A DNA stretch of 64,000 nt. Origin: Achromobacter spanius (lineage in GTDB: Bacteria; Pseudomonadota; Gammaproteobacteria; Burkholderiales; Burkholderiaceae_B). The translations under genes and the position numbers were made by a program. A model generated the notes under the pieces. The model saw only the letters and a program-made list of their open reading frames with translations, had not been told where the DNA came from and searched no databases. Every line of letters begins with the position of its first letter. Within the stretch, counting starts at the first letter, position 1. The DNA is taken from positions 6,076,001 through 6,140,000 of the forward strand of contig NZ_CP025030.1 in assembly GCF_002812705.1 (NCBI RefSeq). The letters run 5' to 3'. This document shows positions 26,728 to 35,563 of this stretch, one piece after another.

Positions 26728-27051
26728 TTACCAAACCGCCAGCAGCGGAGCCGCCAGCGCGCAAACCCCGCCCGCGGTCAACGCCGCACGCGGTCGGAAG
26801 GTCAGGAACCAGATCAGCAACAGGCCGGCGATGCTGAGAATGCCGATCCATTCCACCGTGCCGTAGCTCCACCCCCACACCGTGGCGGATGCATAGAGCG
26901 ACAGGGCCAACGCGATCCAGCCGAACACGCGCAATGGCACGCGGTGGCGGCGCGGCATGGCGCGATCGAACAGGTCTTCGTAGTGACGATCCATGCCCAG
27001 GCACAAGGCGGAAAAGCCCGCGTAGGCCAGGCAAAAAGCGGCAAGCGTCAT
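26728..27051 (-). CDS. DUF3325 family membrane protein
   Basis: This 107-residue protein is almost entirely hydrophobic with three to four helices; the early segment CLGMDRHYEDLF followed by PRRHRVPLRVFGW matches the DUF3325 family. These proteins accompany PepSY transmembrane proteins in iron-regulated operons of beta-proteobacteria. The start overlaps the PepSY stop by 4 bases (ATGA). Function is unknown. Last gene of a four-gene operon. Confidence 0.85.
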   Translation of the reverse strand: MTLAAFCLAYAGFSALCLGMDRHYEDLFDRAMPRRHRVPLRVFGWIALALSLYASATVWGWSYGTVEWIGILSIAGLLLIWFLTFRPRAALTAGGVCALAAPLLAVW

Positions 27052-28715
27052 GGCGTATCACCTCGCGGTTCGTAAACGGCGGCGTTGGGGGCAGCCTGGG
27101 CCGGGGACGCCGCGGCGGCAGTCTTGGCTGAAGCCTTGGTTGGCGCCTTGGCAGGTGCCTTGGCTGGCAAGCGACGGGCCCGCGCCGCCTTGCGCGACAT
27201 CCAGGCAAACAGCACGGCGCTGGCCAGGCAGGTCAGGTCGAAACCAGCCATGACCCAATCCCCTTCGGGCAGCGACACCCCCAGGTGGCGCGACGTGGTC
27301 AATGCGTTGACCACCGGCACCAAGGCCAGCGCTGCGGAGGCGATGGCCAGCAGGTCTTGCCACTTGCGATGCTGGAACAGAAAGGCGTAGACCAGCGACA
27401 AGGCCCAGGCCGAGAAGAACGCGCGTGACTCCCAGAACTGGCGCCCCGGCAGATCCACGGGCAGCAGCCGGTTGGCCAGGAAAAATGCGGCCACGCCAAA
27501 CACTACGCCCGCGATGGTGCCGGCGTTCAGGGCATCAACCAGCCGCAGCGAAAACGCTTCGCGGGTATCTTGCGGACGCGCCTTCTGGCGCCGCTTGGCA
27601 ATCCACAACACCAGCCCCGTGCCCACCATGCCGGTGCCCGCCAGGCTGACCAGGAAATAGAACCAGCGCAGTAGCGGTTCGGCGAAAAGGCCCAGGTGCA
27701 GGCCGGTGATGGTGCCGGCGGTGCTTGCCGTAGCCCCGAGCGTGTCCTGCCCCTCCAGCAGCTTGCCCGTGACGCCATCAAACCGCTTCCAGGGGGCCAG
27801 CACGCCATACGACACCGCATCAGAGGAGGCACGGGTCAGGGTCACGGTGGCGCCGGCATCGCCCGGGTTGTTGACCGTGATGCGGCCCACGCGCCCGTGC
27901 CACTGCTGCTGCGCCTGCTCGACCAGCGGGGCGATCTGTATCAGGGGCGCGGGCTGGTTCAGCGGCGGCGTCACCTTGAATGACTTGAAGACATCATCCG
28001 TGTACTGGCGCGGGTTTTCATAGACGGCCTTGATGCCTGCCGGCATCAGCATCACCATGAACAGCACCAGGCCGCTGAAGGTGATCATCAGGTGGAACGG
28101 CAGGCCCAGGACCGACAGCACATTGTGGCCGTCCATCCAGGCGCGTTGCCCGCCCTTCTTGGGGCGAAAGGTGAAGAAATCCGTGAATATTTTTTTGTGC
28201 GTGATGATGCCGCTGATGATCGCCACCAGCATGAACATGCCCGCAATGCTGGCCAGCCAACGCCCCCACGGGAACGCGGTCTCCAGTTCGAAATGGAAGC
28301 GGTAGAAGAAGTCGCCGCCGCGCGTTTCGCGGCCGGTGACGGCCTGGCCGTTGGCCGGGTCCAGCTTCACGCGCACGAATCCGCGTTCGCCCGGTTTGGG
28401 CTTGGGCACTTGATACAGCAGCAGGATCAACGGCTCGCGGTTCGACGGCGGCGTGATGAACCAGCGCTTGGCGTCCGGCGCATGCTCGGCCAGATAGCGC
28501 TGCGCCACTTCAACCGACTGCACGGCGGGCGCCGCCTTTACCTGGATCTCGGGCTGCATCCAGTGTGTGATCTCGGGCCGGAAAAACGCCAGCGACCCGG
28601 TCAGGAACATCGCGAACAACACCCAGCCAAAAATCAGCCCGGCCCAGGTATGCAGCCAGGACATCGATTGGCGCAGGCCTTCTTCACCCTGCGCTTTGAC
28701 CTTCCCTGCCTTCAT
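27048..28715 (-). CDS. PepSY-associated transmembrane protein, iron-uptake linked
   Basis: This 555-residue PepSY_TM family protein starts with the typical LHTWAGLIFGWVLFAMFLTG helix, has periplasmic PepSY-type segments and further helices (VSLAGTGMVGTGLVLW), and ends in a Lys-Ala-Pro-rich cytoplasmic tail. Such proteins are commonly encoded beside siderophore receptors and some act as inner-membrane ferric-siderophore reductases (family knowledge; activity here is inferred). Both its ends overlap neighbouring genes by 4 bases, so it is translationally coupled within the DUF4198-DUF3649-PepSY-DUF3325 operon. Confidence 0.9.
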   Translation of the reverse strand: MKAGKVKAQGEEGLRQSMSWLHTWAGLIFGWVLFAMFLTGSLAFFRPEITHWMQPEIQVKAAPAVQSVEVAQRYLAEHAPDAKRWFITPPSNREPLILLLYQVPKPKPGERGFVRVKLDPANGQAVTGRETRGGDFFYRFHFELETAFPWGRWLASIAGMFMLVAIISGIITHKKIFTDFFTFRPKKGGQRAWMDGHNVLSVLGLPFHLMITFSGLVLFMVMLMPAGIKAVYENPRQYTDDVFKSFKVTPPLNQPAPLIQIAPLVEQAQQQWHGRVGRITVNNPGDAGATVTLTRASSDAVSYGVLAPWKRFDGVTGKLLEGQDTLGATASTAGTITGLHLGLFAEPLLRWFYFLVSLAGTGMVGTGLVLWIAKRRQKARPQDTREAFSLRLVDALNAGTIAGVVFGVAAFFLANRLLPVDLPGRQFWESRAFFSAWALSLVYAFLFQHRKWQDLLAIASAALALVPVVNALTTSRHLGVSLPEGDWVMAGFDLTCLASAVLFAWMSRKAARARRLPAKAPAKAPTKASAKTAAAASPAQAAPNAAVYEPRGDTP

Positions 28716-29020
28716 GCCGCCCCCATCGCGCGGCCGGCCAGGAACAAGCCGCCCAGCAGCAAGGTCGGCACCAGGACGCCGGCCCAGGCGCGCCAGGCGT
28801 TGCGCGTGGCGAACACCCAGATCACGCCGCAGGCGTAGACCACGAAGGACAGCATCTGGGCCGTGGTGACGGCGTCTGCCCGCCCCATGGGCAGCCAGAC
28901 CGCCAGGCAGGCCGCAGCCGCCGAGGCCAGGGCATAGCCGCCCAGAATGGCGGCAAGCGCCCTGGAAAATACGGCCATGCGATAGCGCATCATGCCTGCG
29001 CCGGCTGCGGGAGCTTTCAC
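28712..29020 (-). CDS. DUF3649 family membrane protein
   Basis: This 102-residue protein has three hydrophobic helices and an early RALAAILGGYALASAAAACL stretch typical of DUF3649, a small membrane family found with PepSY proteins. ATGA overlaps join it to both neighbours. The N-terminus could instead begin at an internal Met (residue 10 or 11), but the overlap with the preceding gene favours the start used. Confidence 0.85.
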   Translation of the reverse strand: MKAPAAGAGMMRYRMAVFSRALAAILGGYALASAAAACLAVWLPMGRADAVTTAQMLSFVVYACGVIWVFATRNAWRAWAGVLVPTLLLGGLFLAGRAMGAA

Positions 29021-29649
29021 TTGTTCACATTGAAGGTCGTGGTGGAAACGTAGCGGATCTTGGCGTAGGACTTGCCATCCGCCTCACCCGCCTTCTCTTG
29101 GACATGGGCGGCTTCCAGCACGTACTGGCCCGGCCACGGCGTCGTGATCTCGATGCGGCCGTTCTCATCGGTCCAGAAGCGCTTTTCCCATTTCGGGGGA
29201 CCGAAGACGGTCACTTCCGTCTTGGCCAGCGGTTTGCCTTCAAAGTTCAGGACAAAGGTGTTGGCGCCGGCGGCGGTGGGCACCAGTTCCAGGTCCAGCT
29301 TGGCCTGCGTGTCGGTGCGGCCGACCTTGGCGCCGTACTTGACCAGCGTTTCCTTGAACTGCATCGGCTGAGCCAGGCGCACATCGCCCTTTCCGGTGGC
29401 TGCGAATTCAACGAAATCCGCGCCCTTGCCCGAGGCCTTCAACACGGTGCCATCGGCGGCCGTCACCACCGGCGCCACCAGGATCTTGCCCAGCAAGCCA
29501 TCCTGCTTCTCGCGCACGTCGTCGGCCCATTCGCCGAAGTACGCCTTGGCCGGGCCCTCGGCCCCGCGTTCCAGCCAAACAAAGTGCGCCTGCGCAGCGC
29601 CCGCGCTGCCCATCAGGGCAATGGCGGCCAAAGTCCTAGCAAAAGTCAT
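29017..29649 (-). CDS. DUF4198 family periplasmic protein
   Basis: This 210-residue protein has a signal peptide (cleavage near AQA-HFVW) and the DUF4198 pattern, beginning HFVWLERG and ending in a beta-sandwich segment with PKWEKRFWTDENGRIEI and PWPGQYVLEA. DUF4198 proteins are linked to metal uptake, often nickel, cobalt or iron. The ATG has an AGAGGAAACAGA site. It leads the four-gene operon and has a Fur-box-like sequence 77 bases upstream, which supports iron regulation. Confidence 0.88.
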   Translation of the reverse strand: MTFARTLAAIALMGSAGAAQAHFVWLERGAEGPAKAYFGEWADDVREKQDGLLGKILVAPVVTAADGTVLKASGKGADFVEFAATGKGDVRLAQPMQFKETLVKYGAKVGRTDTQAKLDLELVPTAAGANTFVLNFEGKPLAKTEVTVFGPPKWEKRFWTDENGRIEITTPWPGQYVLEAAHVQEKAGEADGKSYAKIRYVSTTTFNVNK

Positions 29650-29725
29650 TCTGTTTCCTCTGGTTTTTAGTCTGATAAAGACAACAGGCAAGCCCCGCGG
29701 CCAATGCCTGTTTTTCATCGGCCTG

Positions 29726-29742
29726 AATTATAACCATTCTCA
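29726..29742 (-). promoter_or_regulatory. Fur-box-like site upstream of the DUF4198-PepSY operon
   Basis: On the minus strand TGAGAATGGTTATAATT matches 14 of 17 positions of a Fur-type TGATAATGATTATCATT core. It is 77 bases before the DUF4198 start, a plausible promoter position. Confidence 0.55.
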
Positions 29743-29870
29743 CTACCACATCCATTTAAATTTGGGCCGGAACGTCAGGCGCTCGTTAACCCTCATTCCT
29801 TTAATCTGCAAATTAAATATATTAACGATATATCTGAAGCCACCCACCGCACGTGAACCTGGAGTTCCTC

Positions 29871-30785
29871 ATGACGCACCCTCGCTGGACAGGCATCTTT
29901 CCCGCCATCACCACGAAATTCCACGCCGACGAACGGATTGACGCCGAAGGCACCGCCAAGCACATTGATTTCCAGATCCGCAACGGCATCCATGGCGTCG
30001 TTACCTGCGGCTCCCTGGGCGAAGCCAGCACGTTGACGCTGGAAGAAAAGCTCCAGGTCGCCAAGATCGCGCTGGAAGCGTCGGGCGGCCGTGTGCCGGT
30101 GCTGGCCAACGTATCCGAGACCAGCACGCGCGAAGCGCTGCGGTACATCGAAGGCGCCAACAAATTGGGTGTGGCGGGCTTCATGGTCATGCCGTCGCTG
30201 ATCTACGTGGCGGACGCCCGCGAGGCCATGCTGAACGTGCGCACCATGGCCGAGGCCGCGCAGCAACCCATCATGGTCTACAACAACCCGCTGGCCTATC
30301 GCGTGGACCTCACCCCCGCCCACATGGCCGAGCTGGCCGACTGCAAGTGGCTCGCCGCCGTCAAGGACAGTTCGGGCGACACCCGCCGCGTGACCGATCT
30401 GCGCAACGCCGTGGGCGATCGCTACCAGATCTTCCTGGGTGTGGACGACCTGGCCTATGAAGGCCTGGCGCTGGGTTGCGATGGCCTGCTTGCCGGCGTG
30501 GGCTGCGCGTTTCCTCGTGAAACCGTCGCCCTGTACGACCTGATGAAGGCGGGCAAATTCGCCGAAGCGCTGGCGCTCTATCAATGGATGACGCCGCTGC
30601 TGCACCTGGACGTATCCACCAAGCTGGTCCAGAACCTGAAGCTGATCGACGCCTTGGTCGGCGTGGGCACCGAGCACGTGCGCCGCCCGCGCCTGCCGGT
30701 AATCGGCGAAGAACGCGCCCTGATCGAGCGCGTGGTGGCGCACGCCCTGGCGACCCGCCCCGCGCAGTACCAGTCGGTGCCCTGA
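29871..30785 (+). CDS. DHDPS/NAL family aldolase-type enzyme, probable pyrroline-4-hydroxy-2-carboxylate deaminase
   Basis: This 304-residue (beta/alpha)8 protein of the dihydrodipicolinate synthase family has GSLGE (47-51), the Tyr of VYNNP (Y137) and the Schiff-base Lys of AAVKDSSGD (K165). True DapA and NanA relatives share these, but the setting next to a hydroxyproline epimerase and D-hydroxyproline oxidase genes points to the deaminase that converts 1-pyrroline-4-hydroxy-2-carboxylate to 2-oxoglutarate semialdehyde. The ATG has GGAG 8 bases upstream. A 242-base gap follows, so it may be transcribed separately. The dehydrogenase that finishes the pathway is not in the window. Confidence 0.85.
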   Translation: MTHPRWTGIFPAITTKFHADERIDAEGTAKHIDFQIRNGIHGVVTCGSLGEASTLTLEEKLQVAKIALEASGGRVPVLANVSETSTREALRYIEGANKLGVAGFMVMPSLIYVADAREAMLNVRTMAEAAQQPIMVYNNPLAYRVDLTPAHMAELADCKWLAAVKDSSGDTRRVTDLRNAVGDRYQIFLGVDDLAYEGLALGCDGLLAGVGCAFPRETVALYDLMKAGKFAEALALYQWMTPLLHLDVSTKLVQNLKLIDALVGVGTEHVRRPRLPVIGEERALIERVVAHALATRPAQYQSVP

Positions 30786-31027
30786 TCGCGGTACCCACCC
30801 CGGCGATGACGCGCATCGATAACCCCCAGAAATTGCCTGCAATGTCATGGAGTTATCGCTGACTCGTCCGGGGAAAAAAATGCGTGGCATTGCGGTCTCT
30901 ACGACACGACGCCACGCGTTTAATTGCCTAGACTAGCCCGTTCGATTCTCGTTCGTCCGCCGGCAAACCACACGTTGTCAGGCCGTTTGCCCGCTGCACG
31001 TCTACAACTTCTGCACAAGGCGCGTCA
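30786..31027 (+). promoter_or_regulatory. 242-bp gap with inverted repeat, probable promoter of the hydroxyproline operon
   Basis: GCGTGGC (30882-30888) is complementary to GCCACGC (30911-30917) across 22 bases, followed by AT-richer sequence (GTTTAATTGCCTAGACT) that could be a -10 region. It may be an operator for an unlinked regulator or a weak terminator for the upstream gene. Confidence 0.4.
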
Positions 31028-31960
31028 ATGAATCAGATCCGTGTCATCGACTCCCATACAGGCGGTGAACCCACCCGGCTTGTCGTCTCCGGCTTTCCCG
31101 ATCTGGGCACGGGCGACATGGCCGAACGGCAACGTCGCCTGGCCGACAAACACGACGCATGGCGCGCGGCTACCGTCCTGGAACCTCGCGGCAGCGACGT
31201 CATGGTGGGCGCCTTGCTTTGCCCGCCGCAGAACCCGGCCAATGCCGCCGGCGTGATCTTCTTCAACAATGCCGGGTACCTGGGCATGTGCGGCCACGGC
31301 ACCATCGGCCTGGTCGCCACCTTGGCCTACCTGCGCCGTATCCAGCCCGGCGTGCACGGCATCGAAACCCCGGTAGGCACCATCCGCGCCACCCTGCACG
31401 AAGACCAATCGGTCAGCGTGCGCAACGTGCCCGCCTACCGGCTGCGCGAAGCCGTAGGCGTTGACGTGCCCGGATACGGCCAGGTGCTTGGCGACGTGGC
31501 GTGGGGCGGCAACTGGTTCTTCCTTGTCAGCCGGCACACGCAACGCGTCGCGCCCGACAACCTTGACGCCTTGACCCAGTACGCCTGGGCCATCCGCCAG
31601 GCATTGCAAGCGGCGGGCATCACGGGCCGCGACGGCGCGCACATCGATCACATCGAGCTGTTCGCGCCCGATCCCAACGCCGACAGCCGCAATTTCGTGC
31701 TGTGCCCCGGCAAGGCCTATGACCGTTCGCCTTGCGGCACGGGCACCAGCGCCAAGCTCGCCTGTCTTGCGGCGGACGGCAAGCTGGCGCCGGGGCAGGT
31801 CTGGCGGCAGGCCAGCGTCATCGGCAGCACCTTCCAGGCCAGCTATGAAATGGACGGCGCGCAAATCATCCCCACCATCCGCGGGCGCGCACACGTCTGC
31901 GCCGAGTCCACCTTGCTGATCCAGCCCGACGACCCCTTCGGCTGGGGCATCCGGCTCTAA
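31028..31960 (+). CDS. 4-hydroxyproline 2-epimerase
   Basis: This 310-residue proline-racemase-superfamily protein has both catalytic cysteines: C88 in GMCGHGTIG and C236 in SPCGTGTSA. The Cys/Cys pair fits a hydroxyproline epimerase or proline racemase and argues against the trans-3-hydroxyproline dehydratase group, where the second Cys is replaced. It would convert trans-4-hydroxy-L-proline to cis-4-hydroxy-D-proline, feeding the oxidase encoded next. The stop is 27 bases before that gene. It opens a seven-gene run to 39318. Confidence 0.92.
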   Translation: MNQIRVIDSHTGGEPTRLVVSGFPDLGTGDMAERQRRLADKHDAWRAATVLEPRGSDVMVGALLCPPQNPANAAGVIFFNNAGYLGMCGHGTIGLVATLAYLRRIQPGVHGIETPVGTIRATLHEDQSVSVRNVPAYRLREAVGVDVPGYGQVLGDVAWGGNWFFLVSRHTQRVAPDNLDALTQYAWAIRQALQAAGITGRDGAHIDHIELFAPDPNADSRNFVLCPGKAYDRSPCGTGTSAKLACLAADGKLAPGQVWRQASVIGSTFQASYEMDGAQIIPTIRGRAHVCAESTLLIQPDDPFGWGIRL

Positions 31961-31987
31961 GCGCTGACCGCCAACGGAAGCCTACGC

Positions 31988-33112
31988 ATGCCACACCCTT
32001 CGAGAGACGTCCTGATCGTCGGCGCGGGCATTATCGGCGCCGCCTGCGCGCACCATCTGGCGGGCGCGGGCCTGTCGGTGCATGTCGTGGACGCACGCCT
32101 GAAAGGCGCCACGCAAGCCGGCATGGGGCATCTGGTCGTCATGGATGGGTGCCCCGCCGAACTGGCACTGAGCAGCTTGTCGATGAACACGTGGCGACAG
32201 TGGGGTCCGCGCATGAACGCGGCGGACCCGGCCTGCGCCTATACCGAATGCGGCACCCTGTGGGTCGCCGCCAATGGCAAAGACATGGCAGAAGCCGAAC
32301 GCAAGCAGGCACGGCTGCGCCAGCACGGGGTCGCCGCCACGCTGCTTGACGCCCAGCAACTGGCCGATGCCGAACCCTTCTTGCGCCCCGGCCTGGCCGG
32401 CGCCCTGCACGTCCCCGGCGACGGCCTGGTGTATGCCCCCAACGCGGCCCGTTGGCTACTGGCGCATGCGCCACCGGGCGTGTCATTCGAGGCCGCGCAC
32501 GTCGGCAAGATCGACGGCCAAGGCGTCGTGCTGGCCGATGGCTCGCGCCGCAATGCCGGAGCCGTCGTGCTGGCGGCGGGCATGTCGGCCACCCGCCTTT
32601 GCGACGACCTGCCGCTCACCCCCAAGAAAGGCCATCTGGCCATCACGGACCGCTACCCGACGGGCATCCGCCATCAACTGGTCGAGCTTGGCTACATGGC
32701 CAGCACCCAACAGCGCGACGGCGCCGCCGTCGCATTCAATGTGCAGCCCCGGCCCACCGGGCAACTGCTGATCGGCTCGTCCCGCCAAATCGGGCAAGCC
32801 GATTCCGACATTGATCCCGTGTTGCTGTCTCGCATGCTCAAGCGGGCCATCGACTTCCTGCCGGGCCTGTCGGGCATGAACCTCATCCGCACCTGGACCG
32901 GCATCCGCGCCGCCACGCCCGACGGTTTGCCCTTGATCGGTCCGCACCCTGCCCGCCCCGGGCTTTGGCTGGCGTTGGGACATGAGGGGCTTGGCGTCAC
33001 CACCGCGCCTGCCACCGCCGCCTTGCTGACCGCCCTGATAACGAACGCAACGCCGCCGCTGGCGGCCGCGCCCTTTGCTCCGTCCCGCTCATTTGCCGAG
33101 GTAGCGCCATGA
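31988..33112 (+). CDS. FAD-dependent D-amino acid oxidase-like protein, probable D-hydroxyproline dehydrogenase subunit
   Basis: This 374-residue DAO-family flavoprotein has an N-terminal Rossmann motif VGAGIIGAACA (11-21) and a C-terminal FAD-contact segment GLWLALGHEGLG. It is the likely substrate-oxidising subunit that acts on cis-4-hydroxy-D-proline. Its stop overlaps the next start (ATGA), and that gene supplies the iron-sulphur and second flavin parts, so the two products probably form one complex. A specific D-amino acid cannot be proven from sequence. Confidence 0.88.
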   Translation: MPHPSRDVLIVGAGIIGAACAHHLAGAGLSVHVVDARLKGATQAGMGHLVVMDGCPAELALSSLSMNTWRQWGPRMNAADPACAYTECGTLWVAANGKDMAEAERKQARLRQHGVAATLLDAQQLADAEPFLRPGLAGALHVPGDGLVYAPNAARWLLAHAPPGVSFEAAHVGKIDGQGVVLADGSRRNAGAVVLAAGMSATRLCDDLPLTPKKGHLAITDRYPTGIRHQLVELGYMASTQQRDGAAVAFNVQPRPTGQLLIGSSRQIGQADSDIDPVLLSRMLKRAIDFLPGLSGMNLIRTWTGIRAATPDGLPLIGPHPARPGLWLALGHEGLGVTTAPATAALLTALITNATPPLAAAPFAPSRSFAEVAP

Positions 33113-34686
33113 CGTTTCCGCGAAACTCCGCGCGCCTGCGCATCCAGGTCGACGGTCAGCCGATGCGCGTGGCAACCGGCAGCAGCGTCGCCGCCGCTCT
33201 GGCCAGCAGGTCGCCCGGCAACTCGCGCATATCCGTATCCGGAGAAAGGCGCGCGGCATTCTGCGGCATGGGCGTCTGCCATGAATGCCGGGTCCTTGTC
33301 GACGGCCACCTGCGCCTGGCTTGCCAGACGCCTTGCCGGGAAGGCATGCGGGTGGATACGGTATTGGAACACGCCGCCCCCGTCTGCAACGCCCCAGCGC
33401 AAGACGTTGAACATCCGGCCTGCGACCTGCTCATCATCGGCGCCGGACCCGCGGGCATGTCCGCCGCGCTGGCGGCCGCGCCCAGTGGACGCGCCATCGT
33501 GCTGGTCGACGACAACGCCGCGCCGGGTGGCCAGATCTGGCGCGATGGTCCGGGTGCCTCACTGCCCGTCCCGGCCCGCCGCCTGCGTGAACAACTGGCG
33601 CAATATTCGAATATCACGCTGCTCTGCGACACCCGCGTGGTAGGCATGGCCGGGGTGCCAAGCCAGCCGGCACTGATGCTTGAAAACGCGCGCCACGGCT
33701 GGGCCCAGCGCTATGGCACGCTGATCCTGTGCACCGGTGCTCGCGAACTCCTGCTGCCCTTTCCCGGCTGGACGCTGCCCGGCGTGACCGGCGCCGGTGG
33801 GCTGCAAGCCTTGGTGAAGGCCGGCGTGCCGCTGCGCGGCAAACGTATCGTCATTGCCGGCACGGGACCACTATTGCTTGCCGCCGCGCGCGCCGCGCAT
33901 CAAGCGGGCGCACGCGTCGTGCGCATCGCCGAGCAGGCCGATTGGCGCGCGCTGCTGCGCTTTGCCTATCGCTTGCACCGTTGGCCCGCCAAGGCCGCGC
34001 AAGCCGCCGCACTGTTCAGCCCGCAATACCGTACCGCCAGCCACGTCCTGGAAGCCACCGGCGACGGACGCGTGCAACACGTGCGGCTGCACCGCGCCGA
34101 TGGCGAAGAAGAGATCGCCTGCCATCGGCTGGCCTGCGGCTTTGGGTTGGTGCCCAATATCAAGCTGGGTCAGATGCTGGGCTGCGCGCTGGACGCGCAC
34201 GGCGGCCTGCAAGTGGACGACATGCAGCAAACCACCGTGCCCGGCATCTTTGCCGCAGGCGAATGCACGGGCATCGGCGGCAACGAACGCGCGCGGGTAC
34301 AGGGCACGCGAGCCGGGCATGCGGCGGCGGGCGAACTGACCCAGGCCGCGCGCCTGTCCAAAGATCTTGCCCGTTGGCAGAGCTTCGCCGACGCGCTGCG
34401 TGAACCCTTCGCGCTGCGGGCGCCACTGTTGTCCCTGGCCCGCCCCGACACCTTGATCTGCCGTTGCGAAGACGTGCCGCAATCCGCGTTGGCCCCACAC
34501 CGCAACTGGACCGACGCCAAGCTGCACACGCGTTGCGGCATGGGCGCCTGCCAGGGCCGCATCTGCGGCGCCGCCACCCAGGCGCTTTATGGCTGGCAGC
34601 CCTCGCCCCCCCGGCACCTGCTTGCGCCGGCCCGCATCGACACGCTGGCGGCCATCGCATCCACATCCGGCAAATCGTTCGACTAA
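33109..34686 (+). CDS. Fused 2Fe-2S ferredoxin / FAD-NAD oxidoreductase subunit of D-hydroxyproline dehydrogenase
   Basis: This 525-residue protein joins three parts. Residues ~10-80 form a plant-type [2Fe-2S] domain with C52, C57, C60 and C72. Residues ~105-440 form a pyridine-nucleotide-disulphide-type flavoprotein with GAGPAG (111-116). The C-terminus has a BFD-like cysteine set (C451, C453, C476, C481). In HcnABC and three-subunit hydroxyproline dehydrogenases the first two parts are separate proteins, so this is a fusion of the gamma and alpha subunits. It overlaps the oxidase gene upstream by 4 bases. Confidence 0.88.
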   Translation: MTFPRNSARLRIQVDGQPMRVATGSSVAAALASRSPGNSRISVSGERRAAFCGMGVCHECRVLVDGHLRLACQTPCREGMRVDTVLEHAAPVCNAPAQDVEHPACDLLIIGAGPAGMSAALAAAPSGRAIVLVDDNAAPGGQIWRDGPGASLPVPARRLREQLAQYSNITLLCDTRVVGMAGVPSQPALMLENARHGWAQRYGTLILCTGARELLLPFPGWTLPGVTGAGGLQALVKAGVPLRGKRIVIAGTGPLLLAAARAAHQAGARVVRIAEQADWRALLRFAYRLHRWPAKAAQAAALFSPQYRTASHVLEATGDGRVQHVRLHRADGEEEIACHRLACGFGLVPNIKLGQMLGCALDAHGGLQVDDMQQTTVPGIFAAGECTGIGGNERARVQGTRAGHAAAGELTQAARLSKDLARWQSFADALREPFALRAPLLSLARPDTLICRCEDVPQSALAPHRNWTDAKLHTRCGMGACQGRICGAATQALYGWQPSPPRHLLAPARIDTLAAIASTSGKSFD

Positions 34687-34695
34687 GGAATCCTC

Positions 34696-35520
34696 ATGAT
34701 CAACACCCTGGACGCCCATATCGCGTTCGCGCAAGGCTTGGCACAAGAGGCGCGACAAATGTACGCACCCTATCTGCGCCACGTCGTGGGCGTGGACACG
34801 AACGGCGCAACGTCCCGCTTGCCACAGACCGATATCAAGCCGGACCGCAGCCTTGTCACCGCGCTGGACCACGCCATCGAAGCGCACCTGCGCGCGCGCA
34901 TCGAAGAGGCCTATCCCCAGCACGGCATCTACGGAGAAGAAGGCGGTACGGTCCGGCTGGACGCCGAGCACGTCTGGGTACTCGACCCCATCGACGGCAC
35001 CGCGCCCTTTCTTGCCGGCATCCCGGTCTTTGGAACCTTGATCGCACTTTTACAGCGCGGCACACCCGTGCTGGGCATCATGGATTTTCCCGTCACCGGT
35101 GATCGCTGGGTGGGCGCCGCCGGACGCCCGACGCTGCATCACGGCGCCCCCTGCCACACGCGCGCTTGCGATCAACTGGGCGACGCCATGCTCAGCACCA
35201 GCAACCCGGATTTCTACGCGCCCGACGAACTTCCGGCGTTCCAGGCGCTGCGGGAACGCACGCGCTGGCGCATCTATGGCGGTTGCTGCCTGGCGTATGG
35301 CCTGCTGGCCGCCGGCCGCACCGACATCGCCATCGACGCCCGGCTGGCGCTTTACGACTACGCGCCCTTCATCCCCATCATCCAGGGTGCGGGCGGCGTC
35401 ATTACGGACTGGAACGGCCGTGCGCTCGGGCTGGACAACCCGGCATCGCGCATCCTCGCCGCGGGCGACCCGGCGCGCCATCGGGAAGCCTTGCATCTGG
35501 TGCGCCAGGCAATGGATTGA
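34696..35520 (+). CDS. Inositol monophosphatase-family phosphatase (HisN/CysQ-like)
   Basis: This 274-residue Mg-dependent phosphatase has GEEGG (73-77), the metal motif VWVLDPIDGT and a C-terminal metal motif around LYDYAPF with QGAGG. Relatives hydrolyse inositol phosphate, histidinol phosphate or 3'-phosphoadenosine phosphate. There is no signal peptide, so it acts in the cytosol. It begins 9 bases after the dehydrogenase gene and is followed by an ABC importer, so its likely substrate is an imported phosphate ester (inference). The exact substrate is unknown. Confidence 0.9.
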   Translation: MINTLDAHIAFAQGLAQEARQMYAPYLRHVVGVDTNGATSRLPQTDIKPDRSLVTALDHAIEAHLRARIEEAYPQHGIYGEEGGTVRLDAEHVWVLDPIDGTAPFLAGIPVFGTLIALLQRGTPVLGIMDFPVTGDRWVGAAGRPTLHHGAPCHTRACDQLGDAMLSTSNPDFYAPDELPAFQALRERTRWRIYGGCCLAYGLLAAGRTDIAIDARLALYDYAPFIPIIQGAGGVITDWNGRALGLDNPASRILAAGDPARHREALHLVRQAMD

Positions 35521-35563
35521 TCCTTCCCCTCAATCACCCCGCAAGCACCAGGAGCCCCCGGGC

